NCBI GenBank assembly: GCA_012295275.1 | Contig: CM022666.1 | Location: 9,827,002 to 9,891,001 of the forward strand | Direction: 5' to 3' | From: Chrysomallon squamiferum | Taxonomy: Eukaryota; Mollusca; Gastropoda; Neomphalida; Peltospiridae | DNA: 64,000 nucleotides | Shown: positions 59,785 to 64,000 of the stretch, piece after piece | Numbering within the stretch: the first letter of the stretch is position 1 | How the letters are laid out: every line of letters starts with the position of its first letter | Notes under the pieces: generated by a model | What the model was told of the DNA's origin: nothing | Databases searched by the model: none | Seen by the model: only the letters and a program-made list of their open reading frames with translations | Position numbers and translations under genes: made by a program

Positions 59785-59950
59785 ATTTTGTATATTGGTG
59801 GGAGAGCTTTAATTAAGTTTATTACTAGGTATTCGGGTCCGATGCATGGCAGTAACATTCTGTTTACAGGTGGGAGTGGTTTTAATTAAAACTGTTTTAA
59901 ACAGGGTGGTGACATTCTATCTTTTGGAGGGAGTGGTTTTAAACTAAAAT
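59785..59950 (+). repeat. Three-unit tandem repeat of about 65-75 bp
   Basis: Units share GTRACATTYTRT and GGTGGGAGWGYTTTAATTAA, centred near 59790, 59855 and 59915. Confidence 0.7.
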
Positions 59951-59989
59951 AAGCTATCATTGGTTGTTACATGTACTTTTTATGTCTGT

Positions 59990-60280
59990 ATATATCAGTG
60001 TATGTTTGTATGTATATAAATATGTAAGTGTTTGTGTGTTTATGTGTGTTTGTGCGTGTGTGCGTGTAACGTTTTGTAAACAGTGTGAATATACATTTTA
60101 GATTCAGTAATGTTGTGTGCATGTTTTGTGTATATGTGAATATGTCTACGTGTGTTTTTGTATGTATATGTGTATGTATGTATTATGTATGTATGTAGAT
60201 ATTTGTATATATGCTTTATATGTTTTATTTATGATGTATGTGTGTGTGTGTGTGTGTGCGCGTCTGTGTTTGTATATATA
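59990..60280. repeat. TG/TATG-rich tract
   Basis: Interspersed GTAT and GTGT repeats. Cys/Val/Tyr-rich frames are compositional. Confidence 0.8.
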
Positions 60281-60536
60281 CTTCTTTTTTTCCGCCAGAG
60301 TTTTTTGATTACATGAAATGTTTACGGGATACAAATGTACAAAAAGAAATTGTTGCCTCAGGCGACTTTCGATACTTTAGAGTATTGTGGTATTTAGCGA
60401 TATTTTGTAAAGCTACATCTGATTAGATATATGACGGATTTCCATTAACTGTGTGTCTGGTTCAGTCCCCGGGCTCCCAGCTTTCTGAACTCGCTGTGAA
60501 CTCGGATATTTTTATTTTATGTATTATTCTAAACAG

Positions 60537-60566
60537 TTACTCACACATACACAGAGACAGACAGAT

Positions 60567-60597
<31 letters not shown>

Positions 60598-60660
60598 CAT
60601 TCATACAAACAAACATATACGCACACTCACATGCATTACATACGCATAAACATACAACAT
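60537..60660. repeat. (CA)n-rich microsatellite
   Basis: CACACA core at 60569-60592 flanked by ACAT-type repeats. Confidence 0.88.
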
Positions 60661-60949
60661 ATGCTGGTGATATACTGTTAAAGCACACTGGTATTTCTTG
60701 TGAAGATCCTTGTAACTTGAACTGAACAAATAATCATTAATTTGAACATGATATGCGGTAATAATAATAATAATTAATATCTAATAAAGGCGAGCGGCTA
60801 ATGATGACGAAACGCGACGTGGTTCTAGATTTAGATACTTGTATCTCTTACAGCCAGGCTGTTATATCATATTATAATTAGCAGCCTTCTTCTTGTTATT
60901 GCTGTTGGTGTTGTTGACGTCGTCTTGTTCTTTTAGTTGTCTCTACCTC

Positions 60950-61200
60950 CACCACCGATAAACAACCACAAACCATCAACAAAACTATCACCGTTACAAC
61001 AATTACTACTGCTGCTGCTCCTGCTGCTACTGCAACAACAACCACTACTAGTTTTATTCCTACTACTGCTACAATTACTTTTACTGTTACTACTATTACC
61101 ACTACTTTTACAACTACTACTGGAATTGGTGTTGTTGACGCAAGCACCACCAATATCGTCATCATTATTGCTTCTACAGCTACTACGGTATCATCATCAG
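60950..61200. repeat. Degenerate (ACT/GCT)n triplet tract
   Basis: Leu-rich plus-strand and Val-rich minus-strand frames with no conserved content. Confidence 0.88.
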
Positions 61201-62390
61201 ATGGTTTACTTTACTATATTTGGGAGGCGAACAAATATATTTAAAAATGAAACGTAAACTTGTTACACGGCAGTGAGATTACGTGATAATCTCAGAACCA
61301 GCAAGACTGGAAGCACATAAAACAAGTCAGCTAATTCCACCACTTCTTAGTACACGTGGCAAATATGTTTTTCATTTTCTGTTATCGGCTTCAGCTCAGT
61401 GGTTATATATTTTCTGACACCGGTTGCTTAATGTCACACAACTGTTTAGCGAAAAACACGAACATAATGTAAAATCAAATGGTAGATTGCAGTACTCGAT
61501 AAAGTAAAATTAAAACACTTGCTGTACCAAACGATCAGAATGTAGAAAATATTTGGCTTTCTGTATGTTTCACAGAAACGTATTTGACGGATAACAGCAT
61601 ACTGACAACCAATTTAACAGTGTTGTTGAACAAGTATAATTTTTATTATTGATTATTGGTAACACAATAGAACACAATTGTTTTAGTTTTTCATTATTGA
61701 ATGTAAAGGGTGGGATTTTTTTGGTTTGGTTTATATTATTTTGATGTTGTTTTTTGCTTTTGTTTTGTTATTGTTGGTTTTTTGTTGTTGTTTTCCCCTG
61801 CACTGACTAATATCTGCTGATACATTTGGTATTTCTGAGAGCGAATCTGTGAGGATAGGGGTTTTTTGTGTGTTTTTCTGTTTTTGCTGCATTTTTATAT
61901 TAATATTCTCATAAACAGAACAAAACGTACCACAATTTCAGTCACGTGATACAGAGCTGTGTCCCACAGACATTGATCAGATCACTAGTATAACCTTTGA
62001 CCTGGTGTGTTGTGAAAACCGACTTAATGAGTTCTGCGAATGGCCATCGAATGCGGCAGAACTCGTATGAAAATATCACTTCTAATAAAGTGAATAACTG
62101 AGGAAGACTGGATCAAACAATCTACACTAATTTAATAATGTCGTTTTCACTTTGCTTGCTTCAGTGTAGATGTGTTGTATATAGTCGAGCAGACGCGAAA
62201 TGACTGCTGACCGACAAAATGACGTCACACACTGCCAGCAGATGAATCTTTCATTACTTTGTCTACAGGTCCAAGTGACAATGCATCGCCTAATTCACAT
62301 ACTGAATGTCTTGTCACTCGCCTAACAGTTTACAAAATATCTCAGTTGAAAGGTGAAGATGATTTTTATTATAATCAGATCACCACAGTA
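61201..62390. other. Spacer, no gene seen
   Basis: T/G-rich at 61700-61920. Higher-complexity patch 61930-62300 without an open frame, holding one TGACGTCA (62220-62227). Confidence 0.5.
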
Positions 62391-62395
62391 TAAAG

Positions 62396-62441
62396 TGTGT
62401 GTGTGTGTGTGTATGTGTGTGAGTGTGTGTGTGTGTGTGGG
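62396..62441. repeat. (TG)n microsatellite
   Basis: About 44 bp of TG with interruptions, ending in GGGGGG. Confidence 0.93.
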
Positions 62442-62647
62442 GGGTAATGTTCATATCATCGTCTCTGTTTCAGGGAGATTATTAGGTCTCTGTTCCATTG
62501 CTTTATACATTAAAGAGAAAAAGATGCTGTCAAATAAACGTTAATAGTAATACAGAAGTAATATCTGACATGTCAATAATGTTCTACAGAGAATTCAGCT
62601 GAATATCTGCAGTAAGACTTCATTAAGAGCGAACTATATTAAAGTGG

Positions 62648-62812
62648 AGTACCGTTGTGTATACAACACAAGACTGACTGATACTAGAGTGTTGTAGTGT
62701 TGTGTATACAACACAAGACTGACTGATATTAGTGTTGTAGTGTTGTCTATAAAACACACGACAGACTGTGATACTAGAGTGCTGTATATAAAACACACGA
62801 CTGACTCTTAAA
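62648..62812. repeat. Minisatellite, four units of about 40-55 bp
   Basis: Units read TGTTGTGTATACAACACAAG then ACTGACTGATACTAGAGT. Each contains the palindrome GTTGTGTATACAACAC or a diverged form. Confidence 0.88.
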
Positions 62813-63209
62813 TAGAATAATAATAATATCACTGTATAATATGTTGCTAGTTATTTTAGTGCGCTATAACTGCGGGTGGTACGGTTACTTCTATTTATAA
62901 ATATAACACTTTTCTACATAGTAAACGATTTATGAAACATATTTATTACAAATCTTTCATATCCACGGATATGTAACACCTAACTTGAACTCTTTTTTTC
63001 TTCTTGTTTTGTTTTGTTTTTGTTTTTTACTCTTTTTTTTTATATTTGTTTACACTGTCTAGTTTCTTGTATACTGCTTTTGATTTCGTCTAACGTAATT
63101 AAATAATGAATATTACTAATGATCTCCACATAATTATGAATATATATGTTTATCTTGACACTTAAATCCATGAAAATTGCGCCATTAAGAATAGTTATCA
63201 CCAAAGAGT

Positions 63210-63237
63210 AATAATTTATTATTATTGTTATTGTTAC

Positions 63238-63304
<67 letters not shown>
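63210..63304. repeat. (ATT)n microsatellite
   Basis: About 90 bp of ATT triplets giving a poly-Leu frame. Confidence 0.96.
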
Positions 63305-63439
63305 TACTTATTTATTTGTTATTATATATATACAAAATATATTTTATGTGCATCATTTCGTATACAGCAGTGTGTGTACTAGTCTTTTAAAACCAACGAA
63401 ACGTCCATGTTGGAACGAGAGAAAACTGTAAAGGCTAAA

Positions 63440-64000
63440 ATTAATTCTAGAACGCAAAAACAATAATAATTAAAAAAAACCCAACAATATAAATAACAAT
63501 GGTAACAACAAAAGTAAAATTAGTAGTTACAACAACAACAAGAGTAATAATGACAACAATAATAATAACAATGATGATGATAATACCGGAGATGACAATA
63601 TTGATGATGATGATCAAAATGATGATTATGAAGTGAAAACCACTATAATTATGAAGGTAATAATGATGATGACGGTATTACGATGTTGATGATGATAATC
63701 AAAAATAAAACAACAGGATGAAAAGTGTACTTATAAAAAGGTTCAGCGTTCTTGCATTCCAGCAGCAACAGTTTTGAAAGTGAACTTTGAGTTAAATCAA
63801 CCAGCAGTAGATATTATCAGCATCAGCTCACAAACAACATGTCTAAAAATAAAAAAAATAAATGAAAAAAAATATATATAAAAAAGTTAAACGAGAGGTA
63901 ACTAAACACCTGCAAAACAAGAAAAAATAAAGTAAAAATAATAATAAAACAATAATAATAAAAAGAAAAGAAAAAATGAATAAATAAATAAATTAATATA
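63440..64000. other. A-rich spacer with AAC/AAT/GAT triplets
   Basis: Degenerate triplets at 63500-63720 and A-rich DNA to the window end. No gene is seen. Confidence 0.6.

Noticed and set aside
1-64000. tRNA or rRNA genes
   Set aside because: No T-loop GTTCRANNC with pairing arms or rRNA core sequence was recognised by eye on either strand; a tRNAscan run would settle this.

Overview
This is animal (metazoan) nuclear DNA from an AT-rich, intron-rich, repeat-dense genome. Three spliced protein genes with standard GT-AG introns can be rebuilt, plus one rhodopsin-like GPCR whose coding region has no intron. The gene content fits an invertebrate, perhaps a lophotrochozoan such as a mollusc. That placement is a guess from general feel, because nothing in the window fixes the phylum.

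Layout. Positions 38-3554, minus strand: a five-coding-exon orthologue of evectin (PLEKHB1/PLEKHB2), rebuilt to 209 residues with its stop. Positions 4515-5836, plus strand: a divergently transcribed four-exon gene for an unrecognised 156-residue Pro/Thr-rich, PPxY-containing protein. The two share a short upstream region. Positions 5.9-13.7 kb: mostly AT-rich spacer, possibly holding a non-coding 5' exon of the next gene. Positions 13777-35799, plus strand: a 19-exon PIX/ARHGEF6-7 (Cool) Rho GEF, rebuilt to 920 residues with SH3, DH, PH, GIT-binding and coiled-coil parts, and an N-terminal extension with six 11-residue repeats. Positions 39380-40378, minus strand: a 332-residue class A GPCR. 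Positions 42.05-43.12 kb: a decayed transposon-like segment with a PHD-like ORF. From 43 to 64 kb I find no convincing coding gene. This part holds a 1.35-kb satellite of paired 28-bp monomers, other minisatellites, triplet and dinucleotide runs, and a CpG- and NRF1-like 5'-exon candidate on the minus strand near 58 kb.

Evectin and PIX have no known joint pathway. Evectin acts in recycling-endosome membrane traffic, and PIX with GIT and PAK acts in Rac/Cdc42 signalling at adhesions and endosomes. Their adjacency is probably incidental.

The most striking observation is structural. Many introns of the PIX gene, and one of evectin, carry tandem arrays that start at a splice junction. In several the repeat unit contains a copy of the exon edge plus its donor or acceptor, so the intron holds a row of decoy splice sites. 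Two related-looking foldback DNA elements with matching 4-bp target-site duplications, and two other long inverted repeats, are also described.
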